A stretch of 64,000 nt of DNA from Taxawa tesnikishii (nom. ined.) (lineage: Eukaryota > Ascomycota > Dothideomycetes > Dothideales): positions 186,001-250,000 of the forward strand of contig JAPDRO010000015.1 of assembly GCA_030247885.1 (NCBI GenBank), in the 5' to 3' direction. Shown piece after piece: positions 12,129 to 24,169 of the stretch. Position 1 is the first letter of the stretch; every line of letters begins with the position of its first letter. The notes under the pieces are model-generated. The model saw nothing but the letters and a program-made list of their open reading frames with translations, did not search any database and was not told the DNA's origin. The position numbers were made by a program, and so were the translations under genes.

Positions 12129-13986
12129 AGTCCCAGCAGCGCAAGCTGTACGACACCCAGTACGCCAGATGCCTGATTTTTGGCGAGTCGATGCGATCGC
12201 AGCTGAACCGTGCCGTGTTCACTTCATATGGAAATTATCAGAGTTTGCCCGTCTTGAGACCCCAGCCGTCTGCTACTTTTCACACGAACAAAGGTTTCCT
12301 GCTGCTGCATTGATTGGTTTGATTTCGAAGGCAAGTGGCTGCTGAACAGGTTCTTATTCGGCCAGGGCAATGCGGAACATGCGGGGTGGTTTGTCGTGAT
12401 TGTCGTTCCGAGCAAGGGTATACAGACGGACGGTGGATGTGGAAGGGGGACGGGGTGCGGGAGCCTTGCTACTTACTTCATCATTGAAAACAACTGTACG
12501 ATGCACGGGCTGAATTGATTCATGGTACGAGAGCTTTTTCTGGCCATTGTCGTTTTGCGATTGCGGTTTGACGATGGGCAAGGGACACGGCCGGGAGGCC
12601 GAATGCAGTGTTCTCCTTTCTCTTTCACTCTTTTTCTCCTGATTCTGAACTTGGTCCCCAGCCGCCCGTTTCTCTCCTTTCTGTCGTGTGTGCTCACGAT
12701 TGTCCATCGTTTGTCCTGTCTGTCCTGTCTGTCCTGTCTGGATTGTAGACAGACTGTGGACAACACCACATCTTGACTTCCCAACCGGTTCATGGATTTC
12801 CCATCTGTCAACGTGACCCATATCACCCCGACTCTCATCGCCAGTGTACAACGCCGGCCACTGTATTACAGGACTCGTCGAAGGTTGCCGGACCACACCT
12901 CTCCCCCGTCCGGGAGTACGCTCTTTGCCTTGGACAGACAGATCTTCATCCTCCATATCTTCCTGCGAACAAACGGGGTCCAACTCTTCTGCAAAGGGGA
13001 GGAACATGTGACGCTGTCAAAGATTGGGCACCCTTGTTTCTTTTCGGTTTCCGCCGCTGGGACCGAACTGGAGACAATTCTTGCCGTTTCTTGTGGCTGG
13101 TTTAGCCCTTCCTCGCTGCTGGGGTTGAGAGCATATCCGGAGTGAACGTTACTGCTCTATGTGTGGTTCTCAGTCAAACTCCTTGTGACACTGATCACCG
13201 ATGATGCCTGCTTCACCGTCCTTAGTAGCTCAGTTACGCAGGATATATATATATACGGACTCCCTTCCCTCGTTCTCTCCCTCCTACCTGAACACTCGGA
13301 ACGCGGATGCGCAATCGGTTCACCTCCGCTACCGACACCTCCAGGTCCCCGTTGAGCGTCAGCAGCCTTCCGCTGGTCGTTGAAGGGGCAGCCCTAGCGC
13401 GAAAGCTCTTACAATCACTGTGTTCTTGACAAGGACACCGACACTGAACATTGCCCTATAGCGTTCCACGGTAGTTGTAGACTAAGCACCGGCAAGTATA
13501 GCGGATCGCCCGTTGGTGAAGGCTTGGTCCCCGCGAGTGGCTGGGATCGGGTCTCGGCATTCCAAACACCATTCACCAACTTCAGCGACAACTGCAGCCG
13601 TCAATTGCATCATACAAGACCACTTTAGCACTTGTATCGCCGTTCCCTGAAATCGCTGCTTTATGAGCATGACACGAACAGCCAATGACAGGCAGCGGTG
13701 GGGGTTCACATGTTGGAGATAGCCCCAAGCCACATTCATGTGATACGGCCCCCTCTCCCGCGTGGTCCGCGTCTCACGTCCTTCGAGCAACGCGTGCCAG
13801 AGAACGAGGTAAGAATCGCATAAGTAAGCACGCGTTCTTCCATCTCATTTCATCTCACTCCTTCCCATCCACGTGTCGAAAACTTGTCAAAACCTTTCGC
13901 TACCCTCACAACTCCACATCTTGAGCACCCAGATTTAGGTCCGCATTGCAGCACTCCTAACAGAAAGCATCTCGCCCAAGTCAACC
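12129..13986. other. Intergenic stretch, no supported gene
   Basis: A minus-strand open frame of 217 codons (13007-12354) has no recognisable domain and is partly kept open by the repeat (TGTCC)n at about 12712-12740, so I do not call it. A short (TA)n run lies at about 13244-13254. The region holds the PP1 3' UTR and the promoter of the next plus-strand gene. Confidence 0.4.
12712..12740. repeat. Pentanucleotide-type microsatellite (CTGTC)n
   Basis: Four to five near-perfect copies of CTGTC/TGTCC-type units in tandem, in the intergenic region downstream of PP1. Confidence 0.8.
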
Positions 13987-14666
13987 ATGAGTACCGCTTT
14001 CATGTCCTTCTATCGGCAACGCCGGACCACCCAACCCGATGATCAGCATACTTCATCATCTAAGCCCCAATCACGGATGGCGCAACAACAGAACGCTTCA
14101 GCCGGCCATTCCCGAGGAAGCGCATCTACATCCGTGTTGAGCTCCTCCGCAAATCGGATGGTCTCTAAACTCAAAGGCAGCAAGACTGGCGAAAGAGCCG
14201 GCCAAGAAGGCGAGGCCGCAGCGAAAGCTCGTCCAGGAAGTCTTGTAACGCAGCTATGGGAGGCGCTCGACAACCTGGCCATCGTCTGGAATCCCGGCGA
14301 GTGTGAAGATTGGCCCGACCAGAACGTCTCAGAGACCGAGTACTTGAACGACGGCGTTGAGAAGTTTGCACAAGGCGCGCACAATATCTTCAGGTTCAGG
14401 TATGTGCTTGCTGGAAACCCTACAACCGGACGACTGATGCTGATAATTCTGGCGCCAGCCTGTTGGTCGTCCTCGTCCTTGTTACAACGATCTTGGTCTC
14501 GTTGCTCGCTATGCCCGTGGCCATGAACTGGTCCTCAGGAGGATCGAGCATTTGTCCCAACGTGGCTCTTATCGACTGCGCTAAGGAGTTCGCCAGTGCT
14601 ATGGTGCCTTTAGCACCGCTTCCGGGGCAGCAAGCAGCGCACGATGTACCGCGGGGTCAGACGTGA
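13987..14666 (+). CDS. Uncharacterised single-pass membrane protein
   Basis: Not recognised. I join exon 1 (13987..14399) to exon 2 (14459..14666) across a 59-bp intron (GTATGT...GCGCCAG). The N-terminal 75 residues are Ser/Gln-rich and disordered. A conserved-looking middle follows (LVTQLWEALDNLAIVWNPGE, then WPDQNVSETEYLNDGVEKFA). Right after the splice junction comes a strong hydrophobic helix, LLVVLVLVTTILVSLLAM (residues about 139-156). The C-terminal 50 residues contain two cysteines and no motif. The splice joins the amphipathic segment directly to the transmembrane helix, which supports the intron. About 209 residues. Function unknown. Confidence 0.6.
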
Positions 14667-15399
14667 GACGATTTTCTACGGAGCGCTGGGGCACTCCTTT
14701 GCCGGAAGCACTCAACAGTCAACAACAACGAACAAGACGCCACGAGCTTACCGAAGCGACTAAGAACAGGTCACGAAGAACCAAGTTTTTTCAGCGGCTG
14801 ATAATCCTTTCAATCGAACATCATAGTAACATAACTTGCGACGAGGTTGCAAGGCGACGACCGTCAAGGAAGTACCTGCAAGACCTTCAGAAATGAAGAC
14901 AGAAAAGGAAAGAAGGGGAAAAAAACCATCCAAGCCAGCGCGCGCTCAAGAACCCTCCACCCAAACCAAGTTTCCAGAAAGACCAAGACAGATGAGTAGA
15001 GCCGGCAGTAACACATTGCCGGTTCCAATCCTGGACGCTGGAAAACTCCATCACCTAGGTAGAACCGGGCCTCGATTCGCCGCGTATCGGCATTCACCTA
15101 TTGGCGTCCTGCGCGCACTGAGGTGAGGTAGCGTTGACGTTGGTGAAGTGGGATGGTCAGATGGTCGCACCAGGCGCCTGGTGTGTCATCAGATTCGGCG
15201 GTGACTGAAGGTAGTATGGAAGTAAGAGATATGCGGGAAGGGTGTTTATGGGGAGACAGGGCGCGGATTGGAGTCATCGATGCTGGCAGCTTGATGTTCG
15301 TCATGATACTTTGCTGTCGTTGACTAGCACTTTTTGAACAGCTTCTTGGTTTTGGAGAAACCGGGATACGACCCCAATACTGTGCGTCGTTCACTTGAG
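14667..15399. other. Intergenic region between convergent genes
   Basis: No gene recognised. A tRNA B-box-like string (GGTTCCAATCC, about 15018) was inspected, but it has no matching cloverleaf. The region probably carries two 3' UTRs. Confidence 0.4.
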
Positions 15400-17703
15400 T
15401 TACCAGCATACAGCAGTGACATCGCACAGTCTCGTGCAACTTTTACCTGGCGAAATTCGAACATGACCTCCCGTATTGTACGTCGGCTGTGTCCGTGATG
15501 TATAGAACAATAATTTGACGTACCAACTTTTTTGTCTAAATGTGAAATATGACGAGCACATGTACATACCATGCCACCGCCGCTCTGTTTCTTTCAAGCA
15601 AGACTCCTCTAAGCCATACGTCCACATGCATTCTCCTCTTAAACTACTCCTCCCCTTCGGCACGCTGGGCGGCGCTTCATCAGGGAATCTGATCGTTCTC
15701 TGCAATTGAGCCGAACGACTACCGACGGGTGTTTGAGTACCAGACACTGGCTGACTGTTGCTACCAGACACTGGCTGACTGTTGCCCCCAGGTTGTCATT
15801 GCTCCTCACCCCCGCCTGCCGATCCATAGCCCTGCCGATTCTCCTCGGATTCTGTGGTGCACTGATATCAATGCCGTCTGTAGCATTCATGCTGGCCACT
15901 TCACCGCGACCCCTGTTGATGTCCTTCCTGATCGCCTGTCCGAGACGGAGCAAGGGCATCGGAAGGCTGAGCGACAAGCTGCTCGCGGAGGTCAGGCCAT
16001 CTGACGTGTTGTGGCGCCGGTGCAGGCCGCCTGCGATGATACGTTCCTCGTTACGGATGTCCCGGCCTGGGTGGAAATCTGGCTCGTCAATATCTGTAGA
16101 GACATCCGTGGAGTTCCGGTCGGAAGAGATGGCCGCGGAGATTGTTCGGGGCAGGTAGAGGCCTAGCTTGCCCAGTGGAATACTGACACCGTGAACAATC
16201 TAGAATCATGGATTAGCAATCGAGGGTGTTGGGATTGCCGAAGAACAGTTAGACTTACGATGCTGCAGATGGCCATGAACCAGATAAAGACTGTCATGAT
16301 CTCTCCGAGCCTTGCTGCGTCTTCGCGTTGCTCTCCGTTGACCGTGATTTGACGTAGGAAGTCGAGACTGATGTAAAGATAGAAGATAGCGCTGACGCCA
16401 ATGGGACCGAAGAAGCCTACGAAGATGGCCTGCTTCAGCTCTTCGATCTGGTGAATCTTCTTGTGCATTGCCAGAACGATCGGGAGTCTCCGGAGGAGCA
16501 GCACGAGGATACCGAGAGGGATAAGGCGGTAGATTGGTATCACGTTGTTGTGGGCAAATTCATACCAGGGGCAAACTGCGCCAAACCAGATAAAGATGGA
16601 GACGTTGAGCAACATGTCGATGGTAGGCTGCAACGAGTCGTCCAATGTTTCCAAACGGAACCAATCGCTGCAAGGCGTAAGTTTAGACAGTAGAACGACC
16701 AGACTATCAAACACTCACTCCCAGGTAAAGACGTTTCCAGCAATGAAACATGCCAGAACGTCATCGCTTCCAATCATGCCTACCGTACCCACAATAAAGA
16801 GCTAGAGTGATGGGATCAGCGACCTAGTCGATCCAAGTGCAAGCACAGACTTACAGCAAGCGTGATGGCAAAAACGAGGAAGCTCTCTCGATCTACGTAC
16901 TTCCTCTCCTCAGCCCAATGCAGCAGCTCCTTTGCAAGCCACCCAACTACTGCACCATAAATGACGCTGAGGATGATGGTGTAACCCCAAGTTTCTCCAA
17001 ACCACAAGCCCATGGCTAGACGGGCACCTCCGTGCTCACCGGCACCATGATCATGAGTGTACTTTATCAAGTACAGGGGCAGAAACAAGAATGGGTACCC
17101 GAGCCCGTCATTGGCGCCGGACTCAGCGACGATGATCTTCTGCAGCTCCCGGGAATGTTCTTATCGGCGAACTTGCCCTTGACGATGCTGTTACTCAGAA
17201 CGGGGTCTGTGGGAGTGACGCACGCTCCGATAGCCAAGGCGAAAAGGAATGGGATGTCAGGCACTAGGCCCCATACAAGAAGAGACGTAGTAATCCACAT
17301 GCCGCACATTCCCGGCCCGAGCAGCAAGGAAAGCGGCTTCCATTCTCTCTTCAGATACTTGCTGGGCAATTGCACGCCGGCAAGGACAAGCTGGACCCCA
17401 GGACCAGACGGGTAAAGTACAGCGTGATCGTGTCTAGACTCTCCTGGTCACCGAGGGCATAGTCTAATGGTTTGATGAAGTTTGTCGCATGTGGCGAGAA
17501 GATCAAGCCAGCAACCATTGATATCACTGCAGGCACGGAATGAGTTAGACGTCCACAGGGACGGGAAAGAGGATACCCGACGTACAAGCTTCTGAGAGGT
17601 AGAACTTCTCCTTCAACAGATAGGACACGAGCCCAAAGAGGGTAATGAAGCCACCGAGAACGGCGCATACAACGTTGAAGTTGACCACAGCTAGGGTCGG
17701 CAT
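15400..17703 (-). CDS. NHA1: Plasma-membrane Na+/H+ antiporter, NHA1/Sod2 type (three apparent frameshifts)
   Basis: Exports Na+/K+ (and Li+) in exchange for protons and contributes to salt tolerance and pH balance. Exons are 17703..17586, 17526..16855, 16801..16719, 16667..16259 and 16199..15400, all with GT-AG introns of about 50-60 bp. Many hydrophobic segments match the CPA-type antiporter core. The ion-site motifs are visible: ACVTPTDPVLSNSIVKGKFA and, in the next frame, AESGANDGLGYPF. The C-terminal tail is cytosolic and Ser/Arg-rich. Three single-base losses are needed to read it through: GGGG (17396-17399 on plus) before VQLVLAGVQLP, CCC/GGG (17148-17153) before ELQKIIVAES, and GGGGG (15785-15789) before NSQPVSGS. 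The tail also holds a 24-bp tandem duplication. The last 60 residues and the stop are uncertain. About 694 residues. Confidence 0.85.
15735..15785. repeat. 24-bp tandem duplication inside the antiporter tail
   Basis: Two head-to-tail copies of a unit beginning TACCAGACACTGGCTGACTG (24 bp). It is in phase with the coding frame and duplicates the peptide NSQPVSGS on the minus strand. The copies are essentially identical, which suggests a recent slippage or duplication event. Confidence 0.85.
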
Positions 17704-18366
17704 TTTCTTAATGGGTCACTCGGTCAAGAGACCAAGAAAGCTTGGTGCGAAAAAACAAGAGGGAGCTCCCCTCTAGGCAAGCGTTAGGGAATCTCAAAAG
17801 ACTTCTGGGTGCCGTCACCGTATCTTGCGGCGAAAGGACGACGAGCAGCTGGTGTTATTGAATCATGTAGGGCCGTTAAATGCAGGAGGCCGGAAGGCTG
17901 AAGGACCGCCACTTTTGTTCGAGGACGTTCGCGATGGATAGATACTCGTAAAGGAAGCACAGCAAGAGTTGCTTAGAGCCCAAGAGACAAGAGTATGCGA
18001 AGCAATTGTCAAGAAAATCACAGCGTGGATCTGCTCACGCAAGGTAGAACAGTCAAAGATATCGGCCAAGCACGCGCATGCCGGCTTTCCGGAAAACCAA
18101 GCCGATCGTCATCTTGGCGGGTATGATGCAGCCCCGCGTCTAACAGGCGGAGAGAGCTCCACAGCAACGCCATCGAGTTCATTACATGATGCAGCACACA
18201 TGCATGCTATATTGCACCTGCGATGCGGTGGTACCCTAAAGAAACGTTTTGTGTAGGTTCCTTCAGCTAAATCGTATGAAGATACATCACTCGAACGCCA
18301 GGTAAATGCTGAGCACCGAAACACCAGTCGCTATGCCGTAAACCCTTCCAGAAGCTTGTCCTATCT
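17704..18366. other. Intergenic region between two minus-strand genes
   Basis: Contains the 3' UTR of the RNA polymerase III subunit gene and the promoter of the antiporter. No conserved frame or motif recognised. Confidence 0.4.
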
Positions 18367-21300
18367 TCATCCGTCTCTCGGAAACTCGTCGATCAACTTT
18401 AGCGAAGTCTTGATGTTCATACTCATCATCTCCTGCATCAACAGCTTCGCGGCGTACGGAAGCGTCATTCTCACGACGTTACGGCTGCTTTCGCAGGTGT
18501 TGCACCAGTTCTGGTAACCCATCATGCCGCACTTCTCGCATACCTCGACCTCGTGTGCATCGGAACTGAGCATAAGACGTTCCAGCAGCAACTGACTAGC
18601 ACCGTAAGCGATCAGACAGTCACGCTCCATCTCTCCCAGACGCAGACCACCCTGTCGACTTCTACCCTCCGTGGGCTGTCTGGTCAGGATGGCTCTCGGA
18701 CCGGTAGCACGGCTGTGCATCTTGTCTGCGACCATGTGCTTCAGAGACTGGTAGTAGATAGGTCCCATGTAGACATATGCGGGCAACGGTTCCCCGTGAT
18801 GCCGCTGGTCAGGTAATCCTTTCCGGAGTAGTTGAAGCCGTTGGCAATGAGGATGTTGCCCATGTCCTCAACTTTCGAGCCTCCGAATGCAGTACCATAC
18901 TCGTGGGTGCCCCTCAGTACACCAGCTTTACCACTTAGAAGCTCAATCATCTTGCCGACTGTCATACGAGAGGGGAAACCGTGAGGGTTCATGATAAGAT
19001 CGGGGCAGATACCCTTGTCGTTGAAGGGCATATCTGCCTGCTCGACCAGCAGACCAACGACACCTTTCTGTCCGTGACGAGAAGAGAATTTGTCGCCAAT
19101 CTCCGGACGTCGAGTTTGCCGAGTTTGGATTTTGATGACGGGCGTGTTGGCGTCGTTCGTGCTGATCATGACCTTGTCTGCATAAGCTGGATCGGCAAGT
19201 TTATAGGACATGTGCTGAGGAGCCCATGCTTGAGCGCCACCGCTCATGCCGGTGTTCATCGGTTTCTCCATGAGCATGTACACATCACTGCTGTTCAGCT
19301 GAGCGCCTACTTCGACGAGACCGTCCTTCCCCAGCTTTGCGTGCCTTGGGTTGTTCTCGTCCCTGTCGCCAATGCGGTCCTGAGAGCCATTTCCGTAAGA
19401 TTTCAGAGGCATTGATACTTTCTTGAAGACTTGTCTGCGTCCAAACCCTCGATCACATGAGGCCTTGTTCATGACAATAGCATCCTCGATATCGTAGCCT
19501 GAATAGGACATGACGGCCACCATGGCGTTCTGACCGGCAGGAAGCTTGTCGTACTTGATGAGTTCGATAGTTCGGGTCTTGACCATGGGCTTTTGCGGAT
19601 AAACCATGACGTAAAGTAGAGTATCGATCCTAGTGAATTGGTTGTAGGCGATGGCGCCAATAGCTTGCTTACCCATAGCGCATTGATAGGTGTTACGTGG
19701 TGATTGGTTGTGGTGGGGATAGGGAATGAGACCAGCAACAGCGCCCAAAATGGTAAAGACTTCGATCTCCAGGTGCGTCGTGAATTCGTTGATGTCTTTT
19801 TCGTATATGGCGATATTCGAGTCGTTCTCTTCATTGACATCCATGTACTCGACCAGACCGCGCGAGAGGAAGTCGTCAAACTCCATATGGCCCTTCCGGA
19901 GAGACTCGAGGTAGCGCGCAGTGACTTTCGACTTGCCCTTCTCCACGACTATGAGCGGTCGACAGATTCGGCCTTCATCGGTAGCAATGTGCACACCACT
20001 GTGGTGGTGGTTGATGTATATGCTCACAAACTCGGAAATTCTTCCCATCCGACGGAACCTGCGGAAGCCCACCAAGAATTGTTTCGGTGTGCGAGTCAGA
20101 GCAATCGGCGTACCGTTGAGGAAGATGATGTAGGCGCCTTCAGCGTACAATTCTGTGCCGCTAGCCGACGAGACATCTTCAGCGCCCAACACAAACACCA
20201 TTTTGCGTACAGGATCTTCCTCGTCAGCAGTGGTAATGTGAGTCATGAGTGCCAAATTTTTTACAAGACCGCATGCTTCACCCTCGGGCGTATCCGAAGT
20301 GCACAACATGCCGAATTGTGAGGGCTGTAGTGCTCTTGGACCACTGACCTTCCGGGTCTTCTCGAACTGACTGGATATCCTGGTCATCATACCAAGAGCA
20401 GCAATGTAGCTAAGGCGGCTCAGGACGTGAGTGACACCAGCCCGGTCCATTCTGAAACGTTTGATAGTCCAGTTCCCGGAAGATATCGCGCGCTCCATTC
20501 CTTGTGTAATTCTGTCGCCATGTTGTTGAACGTAGTCAGACGCTGAGAAAGCTTTCGTTCGATTTGGCTTTCGCAAAACCTTGTCCATGCTTAGCTTGAT
20601 ATTTCTGCAGAAGTCCTTGAACAAGTCCTCAAACAGAAGAGCAAGCATTGATCCGGCCAGTTCGAGACGCTTGTTGCCAAGGTAGTCCCGATCATCAACC
20701 TGTTTGGGGTCCAGTACTGCCATGAGAACGCGCCGCGCCATGAAAGCTATGTAAAGAGCCTTCGGTCTGAAGTTCATGTCAGTTACGGTGACGTGCGGAA
20801 TGATGGTGTTGGCTATCTTGTCGACAGCTTGCTGCTTGTTCGTCTTCCGGGGTGTTCCGTACGGTTGCCCAAATTTGTCCGGCCTTACTCTGGAGCCGAC
20901 ATATTCTAGTGCTTGCTCTTGGGTAAAAATCTTGGCTCGTGCGGCTTCCTCAATGTTCACGGCGAACTCGTCCTGGAACAGAGCATCGTCGCCGGCAACA
21001 AGAAGCATGACTTCATGATCTGACTGAACGCCCATGGCTCGCAAGAAGATGACAATGGGGATGTCCTCCGTAAGAGAGTTGTGCTTCACCATCAAAAGGC
21101 CCTTCTTGACCACTACGTAGCTCTTGGTCTTGACGTTCGCCGTATTGCTAGTGACTGAGGCCTGAATAACACCCTTGAAGGATTCCACGATGACACGGTT
21201 CTTACTGAGTTGCTCCTGGACCAGGATGACCTTTTCTTGGCCACGAACGATAAAGTACCCGCCAGGATCTATGCAACACTCGTTCAGTAAGCCCATCTCG

Positions 21301-22197
21301 GTGTCCGAACGTCCGGTAAGAACACAGTTCGCGCTCCGAAGCATGACAGGAACTCTGCCAATCTGGATTCCTCGCTTTGGGTACAAACCATGGCCATCGT
21401 TTCTGGTAGCTTGGACGTCGACGTAGAGAGGCGCAGAGTAGGTGAGATCGCGGAGCCGGCATTCGTTAGGTGTTACCCCAGCACGTTGAAGTGAAGTAGC
21501 AGATGCATCTTCCCTGCGATCTGGTTTTCCCACATAGATGTTTGTGAACCTACGCAAATGAGTAAAAGATCAGTGCAAATGTGATTTAGGTCCAACGTAC
21601 TTGATGAACATCTTAGGATCGACATCGCTGTGAATGTATTTATTCGCATTCACGATGCTTTTGAGGTCTTGGTCGATGAAGTAATTGTACGAATCGAGAT
21701 GCTGTTTGATGAGACCCTTGACTTTGAGAAATGCCGGCAGAAGGTTCCATTTGTCCTACATGTGTGAGTAACCTGGAGCTTCCAGAGGGCGTGATTACGA
21801 ACTCTGGCCGTGTTGATCGGATCTGTCAGACTTTTCCCGCAATAGAAAGGTCTTAACAGAGGGTCCATCTGCGTGCGGGGTTAGTATCAAAGGGGTGGGT
21901 GCTGCAGTGTCGGGTCCCTCACATCTCCATCGCCGCCATGAGAGAATCTTCGCGGGCGTGAAGGCTTCTCGGGAGCAGGTGTAGCGTCTTCAGCAACCTG
22001 CTGAGAAGGTTGCTCGACTGCATGGTTCGTCTTTGGTTTCGTGAGAGTGCTTGGCTTCTTAGTCGTGGCCTTGGTGAAGATCTTCATATTGTCAGCATGC
22101 GCAGAGACAGAGGCGATGAACTTTTCTGGTGGCGCACTTTGGCTGCAGACTCCGCTGGCACCTCGACAGGACCTGGTTTCTTAGTTTTAGGAGGCAT
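18367..22197 (-). CDS. RET1: RNA polymerase III second-largest subunit RPC2 (two apparent frameshifts)
   Basis: Core catalytic subunit of Pol III (tRNA, 5S, U6 transcription). Exons are 22197..21923, 21868..21803, 21755..21601 and 21549..18367. [40 protein letters not shown] and [15 protein letters not shown] identify RPC2 rather than RPB2 or RPA2. Later hallmarks are [28 protein letters not shown] and the C-terminal zinc motif [17 protein letters not shown] frame change at CCCC 18792-18795 separates SGITG from [15 protein letters not shown]. Another at TTT 22138-22140 separates the true start [13 protein letters not shown] from [15 protein letters not shown]. Each is repaired by one base in the run. 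An internal ATG at 22087 would avoid the second shift but loses conserved-looking sequence. The intron 21802..21756 has an unusual GTTCGT donor. About 1226 residues. Confidence 0.93.
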
Positions 22198-24169
22198 CTT
22201 CAGTTGGCCTCGCAGCAGCCACCTGCTTCTCTTGAAAGGCGACGATCTCTCAAACACGGAACTGAAGTGTATGCAGTGTACAGGGCGGCGTCTTTCACGA
22301 TGAGTCTACGGTAAAACATCGGACGATGGAGGGGTGCTCGAAGATTTCTCGATCCAAAGCAAACAGTCCCAAAACCCGCAGCAGAGTAGGCAACCCTACA
22401 GAGACTTCAGCGTTACCGAACACCACTATTCACATTACTAACACACAATTTACAAAGAGGTAGCAGCATCCAGCAGTTCTCAACAGACCAGGAAACGACG
22501 GGCGACATATCTGTTGATGTGAGTTGACGTTGAAGCCAGCAGTACTTTGAGGAACCTCAAGAGCTCCGACCACTATCCGTAGTCCCCACCCCAGCTGAGC
22601 TGCTCTACTCGGATAAAGCCTCGAAGCGCGTAACGAGTTGACCCAGCCGCGGGATGATTTGCAGAATTCCCGATTGTCGAGTCCGAGCTCTGAGGCCCTG
22701 CATGAAACACTAATGCGCCACTTTTCAGGAACGGGAACGCTCATGATCACTTGTGTCACTCTGGGCCGTGTGGTATAGTTGTGTTGTCTCGGGTAAGCTT
22801 CTAGAAGGAGTGTCTGCTTGTTTGAGAGTGCTATGGCGGATTTGCAAGATGGGGAAAGGAGGGAGAGGCACCGCAAAACGATGGCGAACAAAAAGCTCCG
22901 TACGTCAGCTTGCACCTTCGCTGCCGGCTAGCGCGGTTGTCGTTGTTCAAGGGTCTCAATCACCTCCACACACACTTAAACGGCATGGTGGGCAGCTGGA
23001 GCGCTGGTTGCAAATGGAAGGTCATCGGAGAGCACGAGCTGACCCATGGAAAAGGCAAAGCTTGCGACGCTGCAGGTTCCGTCGCAGGTGAACGATCACG
23101 GCTGTCAAGGCATCGCGCAATGCCGCGTTGCATCTCTGTCGACATTTGGGCAGCATTGCCCGTGCAAAGAGGGGAGCGGATAACTAGAGCCAAACACAAC
23201 CCTAACGAAAAGTGCACTGTTCAGCCAATGCTACATCTGGTTTGCGATGCTGTGTTCGGAAAAACCTCCGTCCTTCGAACTCCCTCGTGTCGCCCTGACG
23301 GACATCACTTTGGCCGCTTTGCGCATTTGTTGAGTGAGATTTTGACTGGCAATCTGAAGGATGTTGAGGAAATGCTTTCACAGCAAAGACGAGTTGCGGC
23401 TATTGACGAAAGGCAGCTGCCTTGTCTTCGCTAGTAGTTGATTGGGGACTGGCTCTGTGGGGTTTCCTGCACCTTTTGCGGTTATGGGAGTGCGTGTTGG
23501 CCCACCCCGGCTGCAGAGAGATAGAGATAGCGGCAACGACAGTGTGCGAGGGTTGGCTCAGGACGACGGTAGGAGAAAGCGCTGCGCGCTAAGCGTTTGC
23601 AGGCTGCGGTTAACAAAAGCATCGACGTTGTATCGAGCACGATGTTCACCTAGCGCCTGTTCACCGCTGTTTTCCTGTTGACGAGCTTTCTGCAATCGAG
23701 GCCCCTTAGTCGCTTGATTTGCAGTAGAAACCTCCCTTTTCGAGTGGTTAGCGTACCATGCACAATTCTGGAACCGGACTAAGCTCATCCACTCTCTGGT
23801 AGTTAGCCGCTCCGCCTTGTCTCTTGCTGCAACGCTGGCTCGGGTGCCGCATCGGCGAACCGTGGACTTTCCATGAGGCCAACTTCACAACGTTCTGCAA
23901 TCATCCTTCTTCAACTATCGCGACTACAACTTGTATGATATTGCGCCTGTGAAGTTCAGAGTGTGCGCTCCGTCGCAGTGTGCTTTCCTTCCTCCTTCGG
24001 TGCCCTCGAGTCTCCCTCGTTATCTGATTATACCGCAAAAGACGCAGTATGAGTCCCCCTGCTAAGTCCCTGCTGCAGCAACTCCCCGCATCCCCCACGT
24101 TAATACAGTGTGGATGTAAAGTAGTTTGTGTATATGACTGACGTCTTCGAAGCATTGTAGGCAGCCAAG
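22198..24169. other. Long intergenic region upstream of the PUF gene
   Basis: About 2 kb between divergent genes. Open frames of up to 174 codons have no recognisable domain and overlap on both strands, so I call nothing. It must contain the Pol III subunit promoter and the PUF promoter; long regulated leaders are common for PUF genes. Confidence 0.4.

Noticed and set aside
12354-13007. 217-codon minus-strand open frame downstream of PP1
   Set aside because: No domain, partly repeat-driven, overlaps plus-strand frames of similar length; probably chance.
15010-15040. tRNA gene suggested by GGTTCCAATCC
   Set aside because: No acceptor stem, anticodon arm or paired T stem around it.
18367-22197. 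RPC2 as a pseudogene because of two frame changes
   Set aside because: Both lie in homopolymers, are fixed by one base, and the 938-codon main frame is fully conserved; an essential subunit is unlikely to be lost.
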